NCBI GenBank assembly: GCA_963702195.1
Contig: OY969725.1
Coordinates: 2,480,001-2,544,000 of the forward strand
DNA: 64,000 nucleotides
Reading direction: 5' to 3'
Origin: AC-56 sp963702195
GTDB taxonomy: Bacteria; Actinomycetota; Thermoleophilia; Solirubrobacterales; 70-9
Shown: positions 9,294 through 18,289 of the stretch, one piece after another
Layout: the number at the start of each line of letters is the position of its first letter
Numbering within the stretch: the stretch's first letter is position 1
The notes under the pieces: generated by a model
Seen by the model: only the letters and a program-made list of their open reading frames with translations
Told to the model about the DNA's origin: nothing
Database searches by the model: none
Translations under genes and position numbers: made by a program

Positions 9294-9500
9294 TCAGTCG
9301 ATCGGGTGAAGGCTCTTCCAGTGGGCGCACGCGCGCTGCGCCGCTTCGAGGTCGGTCAGCGCCTGCCTCGCATGCCTCAGGCCGACGTCGATCTTGCCCG
9401 CGGCGGCCTCGTCCGCCGCTCGCCGCAGCCCGGCCGCGGCCTCCTGTCGCAGCCGTTGACATTCCTGGTGGGCGTGGTCGAGGTCGCGCTTATGCTGCAC
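9294..9500 (-). CDS. Small helical hypothetical protein
   Basis: A 68-residue reading frame from GTG 9500. The sequence is helical and charged (HQECQRLRQEAAAGLRRAAD, then DLEAAQRACAHWKSLHPID) and looks like real protein, whereas the upstream in-frame extension to ATG 9632 is Arg-rich and low complexity. It is divergent from the membrane protein at 9664. The ribosome-binding site (AGAGG) is too close to the GTG to be convincing. No family recognised. Confidence 0.35.
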   Translation of the reverse strand: MQHKRDLDHAHQECQRLRQEAAAGLRRAADEAAAGKIDVGLRHARQALTDLEAAQRACAHWKSLHPID

Positions 9501-9663
9501 GCCCTCTTTCTCGCGCCCGCCTCGCACGGCCCGGCAGTGTAGTCCGCCTCGTCGGCGTAGCCCACCCCTGGCTGCAAAGATGGCGGTCGCGACTCGGCGG
9601 CGGGATCTCGATCCTGCGCGCGACCGCAACATGTGCGCCTTTTGATTGTTGGCTGGAGGGACC

Positions 9664-11517
9664 GTGGAGGAGAGCGCGACAGCGGGGCAACCGAACCGAT
9701 CTTCGATCGGCACCCCCGGGCTCGCGGTGCGGCTGAGGTCGGCGCTCGGGAGCGAACGGGGCCGCCGGCTCCTCGCATTCGCAATCTTCGCGCTCGCCGC
9801 CCTCATCTCGGTCCTGGTGCTCGGGTTCGCGGGCCGAGGCCAGACCCTGAAGGGCGACGAATGGGGCTACGTCCACCGCTTCGCCACCCAACCGTTTCTT
9901 CACGTCGTGTTCGTCACCCCCCCGGGCAAGTACCTGCTGGTGCTCCCGATGATCCTCTACAAGCTCGCCTTCGCCACCATCGGGATCTCCGACTACCTGC
10001 CGTACCGGATGGCCGCGGTAGCGCTCACGATCGCCACCGCATTCCTGTTCCTGTTGCTCGCCGCGAGGCGCGTCGGCTACCTGGTCGCCCTGCTGGGCGC
10101 CGTGCTGATTCTCTTCTTGGGATCGGCAAGCGAGGTGACCGCCACTGCGATCCGCATCCCGGAGCAGATCGCCGCGGTGGCCGGGCTCGGCGCCCTGCTG
10201 GCGCTCGAGCGGTCCGGCTTCCGGCGCGACGTCGTCGCCTGTGTCCTGCTGGTGATCTCGGTCACCTCCCACCCCCTCGGGCTGGGATTTGCCACCGCCG
10301 GCGCCGTTGTGGTTCTCGCCCGCCCGGGCAAGGAGCGCTGGCGGCGAGCGTGGATATTCGCGATCCCGCTCCTCCTCTTTGCCATCTGGTACTTGATCGG
10401 ACACGAGCCGGCGCCGGACAACCTCTCGCTCGGACACCAGCTTGGCGACGTGCCCAGGTTTGAGTTTCAGTCTCTGACGGCAATGACCGCCGCGGTCACC
10501 GGGGCCTTCCGCGCGCCCTTCAGCGGCGACGTCGAGCCGCTGAGGCCTGTCACCTACGCGCTCGCGATGCTCGTCTTCGTCGCGGTGGGGGTGCGAGCGC
10601 TGAGCGTCCGCATGCGCCCGATGTTCTGGGCGCTTCTGGCGGGGATCGGCGTCCTCTTCGCCGCGCCCGCGTTCGCCCCCGGCGCGCTGCGGGAGCCGGA
10701 TGCGTCTCGATACGTCTTCGCAGGAGCGATTCTGCTCATGCTGCTGGTCTGTGAGGCGTTTCAGGGCGCAACGATCAGACGCAGGGACCTCCGGATCGCC
10801 GGGATGGGAGCCCTGGCCGCGGTCTTCGGCTTCGCGGTGTACTCCAACGCCACGGTCCTCGACCAGAGCGCGGGCGTGTGGGCGAACCGCGGACTCCAGG
10901 TGAGGTCAGAGCTCACGGCCCTCGATCTGGCCGCGGACCGGGTCGCCCCGCAGTTCCAGCCGGAGAATCCCTCGCTGAGGCCGCCAATCCCCTACACCCA
11001 CACGGGGATCACGGCGCAGCAGTACTTCGTCACCGCGGACGCGTACGGCTCGCCCGCCTTCTCGCCCGCCGAGCTCCGCGGCCAGGCGCCCGCCGACAAG
11101 CGCGTCACCGACGTGGTGCTGGCCCACGCGCTCAACCTCCAACTCCGGCCGGTACCGGCGATACCGGCCTCGTCCGAGTCCGTCCGCCCCAGCGTCGTCA
11201 CAACGGATGCCAAGGTCCACAATTCGGCACCCGGGTGCGTGACGATCGATCCAGGAGACACGGCCGCGTCGACCCAGCTCCAGCTTCCCCGAGGTGGAGG
11301 CGCCGTGTCCGCGTCGGGCCCGAGCCGGGTCCCTCTGGCGTTGGGGCGGTTCAGCCCTGGATACGGCTACCCGCTCGGTTCGCTTGGCCCAGGCCGCGCG
11401 GCATTGATTCCCATTCCACCGGACAGCGATCAGACGCCGTGGCGGCTGCTCGTCGGCCCGTCGAAGGACGCCGTGCGCGTCTGCGGTCTTGACTTGAGCA
11501 GCTTGCTCAAGCAGTGA
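9664..11517 (+). CDS. Polytopic membrane protein, probable GT-C-type glycosyltransferase (copy 1)
   Basis: Protein of 617 residues from GTG 9664, chosen because GGAGG ends 4 nt before it; TTG 9646 is the upstream alternative. After a first membrane helix the loop carries GDEWGYVHRFATQP, an Asp/Glu pair placed as in GT-C polyprenyl-sugar transferases. About ten more hydrophobic segments follow, then a soluble C-terminal domain of about 200 residues. The paralogue at 45898-47685 shares the DEWGY loop, the PPGK motif, LYKLAF and LILFLGS. It could transfer a lipid-linked sugar outside the membrane. The GT-C assignment is inference from topology and the loop motif. Confidence 0.65.
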   Translation: MEESATAGQPNRSSIGTPGLAVRLRSALGSERGRRLLAFAIFALAALISVLVLGFAGRGQTLKGDEWGYVHRFATQPFLHVVFVTPPGKYLLVLPMILYKLAFATIGISDYLPYRMAAVALTIATAFLFLLLAARRVGYLVALLGAVLILFLGSASEVTATAIRIPEQIAAVAGLGALLALERSGFRRDVVACVLLVISVTSHPLGLGFATAGAVVVLARPGKERWRRAWIFAIPLLLFAIWYLIGHEPAPDNLSLGHQLGDVPRFEFQSLTAMTAAVTGAFRAPFSGDVEPLRPVTYALAMLVFVAVGVRALSVRMRPMFWALLAGIGVLFAAPAFAPGALREPDASRYVFAGAILLMLLVCEAFQGATIRRRDLRIAGMGALAAVFGFAVYSNATVLDQSAGVWANRGLQVRSELTALDLAADRVAPQFQPENPSLRPPIPYTHTGITAQQYFVTADAYGSPAFSPAELRGQAPADKRVTDVVLAHALNLQLRPVPAIPASSESVRPSVVTTDAKVHNSAPGCVTIDPGDTAASTQLQLPRGGGAVSASGPSRVPLALGRFSPGYGYPLGSLGPGRAALIPIPPDSDQTPWRLLVGPSKDAVRVCGLDLSSLLKQ

Positions 11518-11521
11518 CGGT

Positions 11522-13165
11522 CTACTCGCAGTAGTGACCTGAGGGCGGCCTCGGATCGCGACGCTTGATGCCGGCGCAGTCCCGGAGGCGATCGAGGCGG
11601 TTGGCGAGCACGCGCTCCTTGGACGCCGCACGAGTTCCGGGGCGGGCCGGGTATGCGTTGGTGAGCTGATAGGGATCGCGGCGCAGGTTGTAGTGCTCGG
11701 CCTCGTTGTCCGGCAGGCAGGGCCCGTGTCCTTCGCGTTGCCGGGTGATCCCGAGGTAGCGGACGAAGACCTGGTGCTTGGTGCGGATTCCCTGGTAATC
11801 ACATGCCATCGTCTTTCCGGCCCGCGCTCCCTTGAGCTCGAGCAGGATGCCGCGATGACGAGGCCATCTGCGGCCGTCGGATCGGATCGCCTTCAAGAGT
11901 GAGCGGCCGTCGAGCACCCGGCACTCGCCGCGCCCGTTGCAGGGCCTCGCGCCGGCCAGACGCAGGATGGTGGGCGCGATGTCGGTGTTTGCCACCGTGC
12001 TGGAGAGGGCTCGCGGGGCATCGCCGGGACCCCTGAACCGGCGCGGTAGGCGAACGATCAGGGGCACGTGCAGCGCCTCCTCGTAGGGGTCGACCTTGGC
12101 GTGCTCGCGATGCTCGCCCTGCATGTAGCCGTTGTCCGACGTATAGAGGATCGCGGTGTTGCCCAACTCGTGCTCCTGCCGCAGCGCCGAGACGATCTGC
12201 TTGACCCCGCGGTCGACCTCCCGAAGCGACGCCAGCCGACAATCCTGCTTTCGCGTCATCCGTGCAATGTCGCTCGACGTCAGTCGAGGCTCTACCCGAA
12301 TGAACCACGGCTTGTCGCTGACGTCGGCCTCGTTGAAGGACGGTGGTCGCGGCAATGGCTTGTTGGCGAACAGGTCCTCGTCGCGGGGGGCGGGCATCGC
12401 CGACGCCTGACACCGCCGATCACCGAGGTTGGCGGCGCTGTGTGGAGCGACCTGATCGAGCGCGATGAAGACCGGGCGTCGGCGCGGAACCCAGCGGTGG
12501 ATCAGGCCGACGGTCTTGTCGTCGAGGACGCGCGTCACATAGTCGCGTGGCGACGAGCCGTACGGCACTGAGCGGCCGTTCTCGTGAAGCGTGTAGTCGT
12601 AATAGGGGATCGGATGTCCGCCGCTTTCCTCGAGCACCGTGTCCCACTGGTCCCATCCGGGGGCGATCTTGTCTGGATCCCCGGTCGATCTGGCGTAGTT
12701 GTTCAGGTACTTGCCGACGTGCGCGGTCCGGTATCCGGCCCGATCCAGCCAGACGGGCAGCGTGTCGTTCTTGCCTCGGAGATCACCGTAGGGATCGGGG
12801 TCGTTCCACAGGACGCCGTTGTTGTGCCCGTACTGACCGGTCAGCATCACGGCTCGCGACGGGCAGCACAGGGGGCCGCTGTCGACGTAGTCGCTGAACG
12901 CCGTTCCATGGCGCGCCAGCAACTTGACGGTGTGGGGCATCACTCGATGGGTCGTCGAGAGGGTGTCCTGGTCATCTGTTTGGATGACGATGATGTTTGG
13001 GGGCTCGGGCCTGGCCGGGTGGCGGCCGGCGGCGGGCCCGGCGGACGACGCGCCACCGGACGTCCCCAGGACCGCGACGATCGCCAGCGCCGCAAGGCCA
13101 AGGGCGACCAGCCGCAGTCGCCACGCGGCGCCGATCCAGGTGGATGTGTCGGCCCTCCTACCCAT
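11522..13165 (-). CDS. Formylglycine-dependent sulfatase
   Basis: Arylsulfatase-family protein of 547 residues with an N-terminal membrane or signal segment (residues about 18-36, LVALGLAALAIVAVLG). The metal site begins NIIVIQTDDQD (about residues 56-66). The sulfatase signature is CCPSRAVMLTGQYGHNNG, in which the first Cys of C-x-P-S-R would become formylglycine. YTSDNGYMQGEHREHAKVDPYEEALHVPL is the second family block (shown here in part: SDNGYMQGEHREH). It is probably extracytoplasmic and could trim or recycle sulfate esters on the glycan made by the neighbouring sulfotransferases. It lies between the duplicated sulfotransferase pairs. Confidence 0.85.
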   Translation of the reverse strand: MGRRADTSTWIGAAWRLRLVALGLAALAIVAVLGTSGGASSAGPAAGRHPARPEPPNIIVIQTDDQDTLSTTHRVMPHTVKLLARHGTAFSDYVDSGPLCCPSRAVMLTGQYGHNNGVLWNDPDPYGDLRGKNDTLPVWLDRAGYRTAHVGKYLNNYARSTGDPDKIAPGWDQWDTVLEESGGHPIPYYDYTLHENGRSVPYGSSPRDYVTRVLDDKTVGLIHRWVPRRRPVFIALDQVAPHSAANLGDRRCQASAMPAPRDEDLFANKPLPRPPSFNEADVSDKPWFIRVEPRLTSSDIARMTRKQDCRLASLREVDRGVKQIVSALRQEHELGNTAILYTSDNGYMQGEHREHAKVDPYEEALHVPLIVRLPRRFRGPGDAPRALSSTVANTDIAPTILRLAGARPCNGRGECRVLDGRSLLKAIRSDGRRWPRHRGILLELKGARAGKTMACDYQGIRTKHQVFVRYLGITRQREGHGPCLPDNEAEHYNLRRDPYQLTNAYPARPGTRAASKERVLANRLDRLRDCAGIKRRDPRPPSGHYCE

Positions 13166-13191
13166 GACGTCGACCGCCGAGGCCCCCCAAT

Positions 13192-14202
13192 CTAGACGTC
13201 GTAGCCGAGCTCGGCAAGCTTGGCTCCCATGATCTCGTGCATGGTGCGCTGCTCGTCCTCGGTCAGGTTCTCGCGCCAGAGGCCAGGCTTGGCGGCCCGC
13301 ATCGGCTTACCGGGTCCACGGCGGTCCTTGGGCGCGGAGTCGAACGCGTGCCACTTGACGATCGTCTCCAGGTTCTTCTCCGTCAACTCCAGTTCCAGCC
13401 AGTCGAAGATCCGCCGCAGTTGGGTCGGCGTGTCGCTGAGGATGTCCTCGTAGCGAACCAGCAGGCGCCGCCGGTCGGGGAGGGACTCGAACGCCCGCTC
13501 GCTCGCCATCGTGCGGCGAACCCAGAGCTGGGAGTTCTGCGCCACGAACGCCAACCGTTCCTGCGGCGGTCGGCCGAGCTGGCGCGTGCGCTCCGCCCAC
13601 CAGCTGTCGCTGCCCAGCATCGCGTCGACCAGCGAGTCGACCACATCGCGGCCGTCGCGCAGCAGGAAGACCATGCGGGAGCGCGGCAGGAGCGAGACGA
13701 TCGTGTCCGCCGCGTGGGAGCCATTGGGCTCCTTGATCACGACCCACTTCGGGACCGGGTCGAACCCCATGTGCCTGAGCTGGTTGTCGAAGCCGCGCAG
13801 GACCAGCTCGTGGAGCAGCGGGCGAAGCACGGGCATGTAGTCGCGGGCGAAGAAGTAGCTTGCATCCCCGGCTCGTTCGCCGTGCTCGTAGTACTCGCCC
13901 GCCTTGACCTCGCCGCCCACCGGGACGAGATGGGCCCCGACGTAGGACTCGTTCACGGGCGCGATGTCGGGGTGCCCAGTGAGGAGCCGCAGCATCCAGG
14001 AGCTCCCCGAGCGCGGCGACCCGAAGATCCAGACGAGCCTTGATTCCAGCGCCTCGAGCTCGGCATCGGTCCGGCCGGGGATCGCGGCCGCGGCGGAGCC
14101 GGACACGGCCCCCTTGCCGCCGTCACTCAGGACCTGGCGAGCCAGTTCGTGCTCCTCCGTCGCGGCGCGAAGTACGTCTCGTGCGTCTTCCGTCCCCGGC
14201 AC
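13192..14202 (-). CDS. Sulfotransferase, subtype A (copy 2)
   Basis: Protein of 336 residues with PAPS loop WIFGSPRSGSSWMLRLL and 3'-phosphate motif VFLLRDGRDVVDSLV. It is a close paralogue of 7172-8164 throughout, including HLVPVGGEVKAGEYYEHGER, VIKEPNGSHAAD and the C-terminal LWRENLTEDEQRTM block. It lies just downstream of the sulfatase start region on the same strand and downstream of a coiled-coil gene and a subtype B sulfotransferase. The A-after-B order repeats that at 7172-9165, so the pair appears duplicated. Confidence 0.85.
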   Translation of the reverse strand: MPGTEDARDVLRAATEEHELARQVLSDGGKGAVSGSAAAAIPGRTDAELEALESRLVWIFGSPRSGSSWMLRLLTGHPDIAPVNESYVGAHLVPVGGEVKAGEYYEHGERAGDASYFFARDYMPVLRPLLHELVLRGFDNQLRHMGFDPVPKWVVIKEPNGSHAADTIVSLLPRSRMVFLLRDGRDVVDSLVDAMLGSDSWWAERTRQLGRPPQERLAFVAQNSQLWVRRTMASERAFESLPDRRRLLVRYEDILSDTPTQLRRIFDWLELELTEKNLETIVKWHAFDSAPKDRRGPGKPMRAAKPGLWRENLTEDEQRTMHEIMGAKLAELGYDV

Positions 14203-14228
14203 GGGCGCGCAGGGTAGCGCCTCGCCGC

Positions 14229-14480
14229 TCAGACGCGGCGGCCCGAACGGGTGCGCAGGCGCCGCGCGAGTGAGCGACAGGTGGCGCCCGCATCACGCAG
14301 GGGGCGCGTCATCCGCCAGCTTCGCGAGTGCTCCAGGGACCTGAGCCAGCGCTCGGTCTCGGCCTGCTCGTGACGCGCCCCCTCAAGCTGGGCACTCAAG
14401 TCGACCATCGCCGTCCGCAGCTGCGCACGGTCCTCGTTTGCCACCGCGAGGGCATCGATCAGCTCCCGCTCCTGGCTCAT
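14229..14480 (-). CDS. Small coiled-coil protein coupled to sulfotransferase
   Basis: An 83-residue protein whose ATG (14480) overlaps the stop of the upstream sulfotransferase as ATGA, which strongly supports translation. Residues 1-50 are an acidic helix (ERELIDALAVANEDRAQLR). It ends with SRSWRMTRPLRDAG and a basic tail. The S-x-S-W-R-x-T-x-P-L-R motif is common at the C termini of glycan-locus glycosyltransferases and methyltransferases, so this may be a detached tail domain acting as a scaffold or membrane-proximal adaptor. No catalytic residues are visible. Confidence 0.65.
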   Translation of the reverse strand: MSQERELIDALAVANEDRAQLRTAMVDLSAQLEGARHEQAETERWLRSLEHSRSWRMTRPLRDAGATCRSLARRLRTRSGRRV

Positions 14481-15481
14481 CCGCCCGTTGCCTTGCCCTC
14501 GGTGAGCGTCTCGTCGGGCGCGGGCACCGAGGTGTCGAACCCGAGCGCCTCGAGCTCCTTTCCGAGCTCGTCGTTGAACCTCTTCACGAGCTCGGGGGCC
14601 ATCTCCCGGCGCCAGCGGCCGACCGAGGCCTCCGGCGTCGCTGCGCTCACGTGCGTCGCCCGCAGCTTCTCGTCCGCGGCGACGGCGGCGGGATTGAGCT
14701 CGACGCCCAGGACCTCCTCGAGGCGCCGTGCTTCTGAGTCGAGATTCAGGACCAGATTCTCGTAGCGGACCACCGGCATCTGCCCGGAGTCCATCGCCTT
14801 GCGCAGCCACCGGAGCCGATCACGCTGGCGAGCGAGGTGCCGCTTGAGCCACTTGTCGTGGGATTCGCCGGGCTGCTGCCCCATCGAGCGCTGCATCCCC
14901 GCGCGCTCACGCTTCTTGGCGAAGGACGCGATCGACACATAGGTGTCGCGCGGGTCCCGCAGGATCGCCATCAGCTTGAACGGCGGGAGATCGGTCATGT
15001 CCACCTGCCAGGTGCTGAGGTGCTTCTCGGCGTAGTAGCGGACGTCGGAATCCGGCCGCTTGTGGCGGCTGCGGGTTTGCTCGGTGGCCCTGCGAGAGAA
15101 CTCCCCCCACAGCGCGCGGAACGTGTACTCGGAGAAGGGCTCCTCGCCCTTGGCCGGATCGAGCAGCTCTCGCCCCTTCCACGGCGGGGCGCCCATGAGC
15201 TGCATCTGCTTCTCCTGGCTCAGCGTCGCGAGGGCCCCCGGATTCCAGACCTGCCGCGGCCACTCGGTCTTCTCGATCAGGTGAGACAAGCGGAAGATGT
15301 ACGCGAAGTACTTGTGCTCATACGGATACCCCCCGCCCACGGCGATCTGGGGGGAGGATGCGAGCAGACGCATGGTCAGCGTGCTGCCGTCGCGCGTGAA
15401 GTAGTCGACCAACAGGGGCTGTAGCGAATCCCCGCCGATCTTCCCCTGTGCCGGGAGATTCAATTTGCTCCTGCCCAGCAT
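14477..15481 (-). CDS. Sulfotransferase, subtype B (copy 2)
   Basis: Protein of 334 residues, paralogue of 8161-9165 and 22821-23837. It has the subtype B PAPS loop VDYFTRDGSTLTMRLL, the block IAVGGGYPYEHKYFAYIFR, RYYAEKHLSTW and the 3'-phosphate motif AILRDPRDTYVSI. The ATG start at 15481 is only 6 bp from the divergent GTG at 15488. The downstream coiled-coil gene overlaps its stop by four bases. Role: probable glycan sulfation. Confidence 0.8.
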   Translation of the reverse strand: MLGRSKLNLPAQGKIGGDSLQPLLVDYFTRDGSTLTMRLLASSPQIAVGGGYPYEHKYFAYIFRLSHLIEKTEWPRQVWNPGALATLSQEKQMQLMGAPPWKGRELLDPAKGEEPFSEYTFRALWGEFSRRATEQTRSRHKRPDSDVRYYAEKHLSTWQVDMTDLPPFKLMAILRDPRDTYVSIASFAKKRERAGMQRSMGQQPGESHDKWLKRHLARQRDRLRWLRKAMDSGQMPVVRYENLVLNLDSEARRLEEVLGVELNPAAVAADEKLRATHVSAATPEASVGRWRREMAPELVKRFNDELGKELEALGFDTSVPAPDETLTEGKATGG

Positions 15482-15487
15482 CGTGCC

Positions 15488-18289
15488 GTGAGCACCTTAG
15501 CGGGCACGGCTACACTTCCGGCGGTGGCTGGCGGGGCCACCCTCGAGGGGGGCACGACTTTCAGAATGCACGCAGTCCGGCACCGGGACGATCCCTTTCT
15601 CTTCGCGAAGCTCGAAGCCGCTCGGCCCGAGCCACTGGCCGTGGGCCGGGGCAACGCGATGTTCGTCAGCGGCTGGTGCTTTCACCGCGAGCGCAGGATC
15701 ATCGACCTCGGCATCCGCGCGAATGGCGCGACCTACCCGCTGCTCACGCACTCGATGCCCCGGGCGGATGTGTTCGTCGCCCAGGACCGCCGGACTGACC
15801 CCCACGGCAACCGCTATCGAAGCGGCTTCTGGGCGATCCTGCCGTTCGCGAGCGCCAACGGGAGCGACGAGCTCGAGCTCGAGCTCGTCGCGACGCTCTC
15901 GACGGGCGAGGTCGCGACCAGGCGGATCGGGGGCGTGCGCCTGGAGGCGCCTCAGGCCTCGAACGGCCGCGTCGAGCTCCCGGCCGAGCCCGCCCCGGGT
16001 GAGCCGCTGGTCGCGGTCTGCATGACCACCTACAACCCGCCGCTCGACCTGTTTGCGGCACAGGTGAACTCACTGAGGGGGCAGACTCACCGCAACTGGA
16101 TCTGCCTCGTGAGCGACGACTGCTCGAGGCCCGACGTCTATGCCGCGATCCGTGAGGAGCTGAACGGCGACGAGCGCTTCGCCCTCTCCCAGACGGAGAG
16201 CCGGCTGGGCTACTACCGCAACTTCGAGCGCGTTCTCGGGCTTGTGGGAGCGGAGGCCGCGCTGGTGGCGCTCTGCGACCAAGACGACCGGTGGCATCCG
16301 GACAAGCTCGAATCCCTCCGCGGCGCGATCGAGGCCGGGGTGACGCTCGCCTACAGCGACATGAACCTGATCGACGGCGAGGGCAAGGTCATCTCCCCCA
16401 CCTACTGGACCGACCGCCGGACCAACCACACGGACATGACGTCGCTGCTGGTCGCGAACACGATCACCGCCGCGGCGACGATGTTTCCTCGCGGGCTGCT
16501 CGACTACGCGCTCCCGTTCCCGGCGGCGCTGGGCCACGCGTTCCACGATCACTGGCTCGCGATGGTCGCGCTCGCGACCGGACGCATCGCCTACGTCGAT
16601 CGTCCGCTCTACGACTACGTGCAGCACCCCGGCAACGCATTCGGCAGCCAGGGCGCCAGCTGGAAGAAACGGGACGCGGCGAGGGCGAGCGATCCCCAGT
16701 CGCGCCTGAGGGGCCGGGCGCGACTGTCCTGGCGCCTGCTGCGCTGGAGGCTCGACTACTTCTACAACGCCTGCTCTGCCCGTCTTCACGCCGAGATCCT
16801 GATGATGCGCTGCGGCGATGCGCTGGCGGGCCGCAAGCGCCGGGCCGTCAAGCGCATGACCAAGGCCGACCGGTCCCTACCGCTTGCCCTGCGGATGGCG
16901 GTTCGATCGCTCGGCGCCAGGCGCCGCCGGTCCCCGACGATGGGCCAGGAGCGCCTGATCGCGCGCGGGATCGCGTGGCGGCGCTTCGTCGAGATCCAGG
17001 GCCGGATCCGGCGCCGCCGCCGTGAGAGCCACGGCCAGGCCCTGCCGGCGCCGCCGCCCCCGTCCGAGAGCAGCGCACCGCCCGCGGACGCGCCCAAGCT
17101 GGTGCACCAGATCACGCGCAAGATCACCCCCCTCAACCTGCGCGTCACCTCGACCTGCGAGCCGCGCGTGAACATGCTCGTGCCGACGATCGACCTGGAG
17201 CACTTCTTCGGCGCCTACATCGGCAAGTTCAACCTCGCGCGACGGCTCGCCGAACACGGCCTGCGGGTGCGGATAGTCGCGGTCGACCCCACGCGGCTTG
17301 GAGATGCGTGGCGCGACCAGATCCGGCGCTACGAGGGCCTCGACACCCTCCTCGACAAGGTCGAGCTCGAGTTCGCTCCGGCTCGCGAGCTGCTGCAGCT
17401 GGAGGTGAGCCCGAACGACACCTTCGTCGCGACCACCTCGTGGACTGCGCACCTGGCCCACCGCGCGACGCAGGAGCTCGACCGGGACCGCTTCGTCTTC
17501 GTGATCCAGGAGTACGACCCGCTGACCTATCCGGTCGGGACGCTCGGCGCCGTGACCAGGCAGGCGTACACCTTCCCCCACCTCGCCGTGTTCTCGACCG
17601 AGTTCCTGCGCGACTACTTCCGCAACCACTCGCTCGGTGTGTTCGCGGAGGGCCCCGAGCAAGGCGACGAGCGCTCCGTCTCGTTCCGCAACGCGATCAC
17701 GCCGGTCGAGCCGCCCTCGCCGGAGGACATGCGCAGGCAGGCCGCGAGCCTGCTCTTCTACGCGCGGCCGGAGGAGCACGCCGAGCGCAACATGTTCGAG
17801 CTCGGCCTGATGGCGATCGCGCGGGCGATCGAGGACGGGGTCCTGCCAGGCGGGTGGCGGTACTACGGCGTCGGCGCCATGGAGCCGAGCACGGTTCGCA
17901 TAACCGGTGCCGCCTCGATGGAGGTCCTGCCTCGCCAGAGCCAGGACGAATACCGTTCCCTGTTGCGGGAACACTCCGTTGGCCTCTCGCTGATGGACAC
18001 ACCACATCCAAGCCTCGTTCCGCTGGAGATGGCCTCCGCAGGCATGCTGGTGGTGACGAGCACGTTCGAGAACAAGACCGCCGATTCGCTGCGCTCGATC
18101 TCGGAGAACCTGATCCCGGTCGAGCCGACGATCGAGGCGATCACGGCGGGCCTCACCGAGGCCGTGGGCGCCACCGAGGACACCGAGCGACGGATGCGCG
18201 GCTCGCGACTGAACTGGAGCCGGAGCTGGCAGGACTCTTTCGACGACCAGCTCATCGAGCGAGTCAAGGCATTCGTGGAGGCGGCGTGA
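15488..18289 (+). CDS. Bifunctional GT2 and WsaF-like glycosyltransferase
   Basis: Up to 933 residues from GTG 15488. ATG 15566 (residue 27) is an equally good start and would leave an 84-bp divergent promoter. Residues about 50-170 form an N-terminal domain with a GRGNAMFVSGWCF motif, shared with the products of 18286-21006 and 23839-25310. A GT2 domain spans about 175-400 (AVCMTTYNPP, SDDCSRPD, ALCDQDDRWHPDKL). After a basic linker, residues about 545-933 resemble WsaF-type rhamnosyltransferases (MLVPTIDLEHFFGAYIGKFN, VFVIQEYDPLTYP, SLMDTPHPSLVPLEMASAG). It opens the exporter operon and overlaps the next gene by GTGA. Confidence 0.8.
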   Translation: MSTLAGTATLPAVAGGATLEGGTTFRMHAVRHRDDPFLFAKLEAARPEPLAVGRGNAMFVSGWCFHRERRIIDLGIRANGATYPLLTHSMPRADVFVAQDRRTDPHGNRYRSGFWAILPFASANGSDELELELVATLSTGEVATRRIGGVRLEAPQASNGRVELPAEPAPGEPLVAVCMTTYNPPLDLFAAQVNSLRGQTHRNWICLVSDDCSRPDVYAAIREELNGDERFALSQTESRLGYYRNFERVLGLVGAEAALVALCDQDDRWHPDKLESLRGAIEAGVTLAYSDMNLIDGEGKVISPTYWTDRRTNHTDMTSLLVANTITAAATMFPRGLLDYALPFPAALGHAFHDHWLAMVALATGRIAYVDRPLYDYVQHPGNAFGSQGASWKKRDAARASDPQSRLRGRARLSWRLLRWRLDYFYNACSARLHAEILMMRCGDALAGRKRRAVKRMTKADRSLPLALRMAVRSLGARRRRSPTMGQERLIARGIAWRRFVEIQGRIRRRRRESHGQALPAPPPPSESSAPPADAPKLVHQITRKITPLNLRVTSTCEPRVNMLVPTIDLEHFFGAYIGKFNLARRLAEHGLRVRIVAVDPTRLGDAWRDQIRRYEGLDTLLDKVELEFAPARELLQLEVSPNDTFVATTSWTAHLAHRATQELDRDRFVFVIQEYDPLTYPVGTLGAVTRQAYTFPHLAVFSTEFLRDYFRNHSLGVFAEGPEQGDERSVSFRNAITPVEPPSPEDMRRQAASLLFYARPEEHAERNMFELGLMAIARAIEDGVLPGGWRYYGVGAMEPSTVRITGAASMEVLPRQSQDEYRSLLREHSVGLSLMDTPHPSLVPLEMASAGMLVVTSTFENKTADSLRSISENLIPVEPTIEAITAGLTEAVGATEDTERRMRGSRLNWSRSWQDSFDDQLIERVKAFVEAA

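Noticed and set aside
17308..18285. Upstream 326-codon extension of the GT2-Wzt frame
   Set aside because: It is the shadow frame of the GT2-WsaF gene, Arg/Pro-rich without motifs. The GTG at 18286 overlaps the preceding stop and starts the conserved domain.
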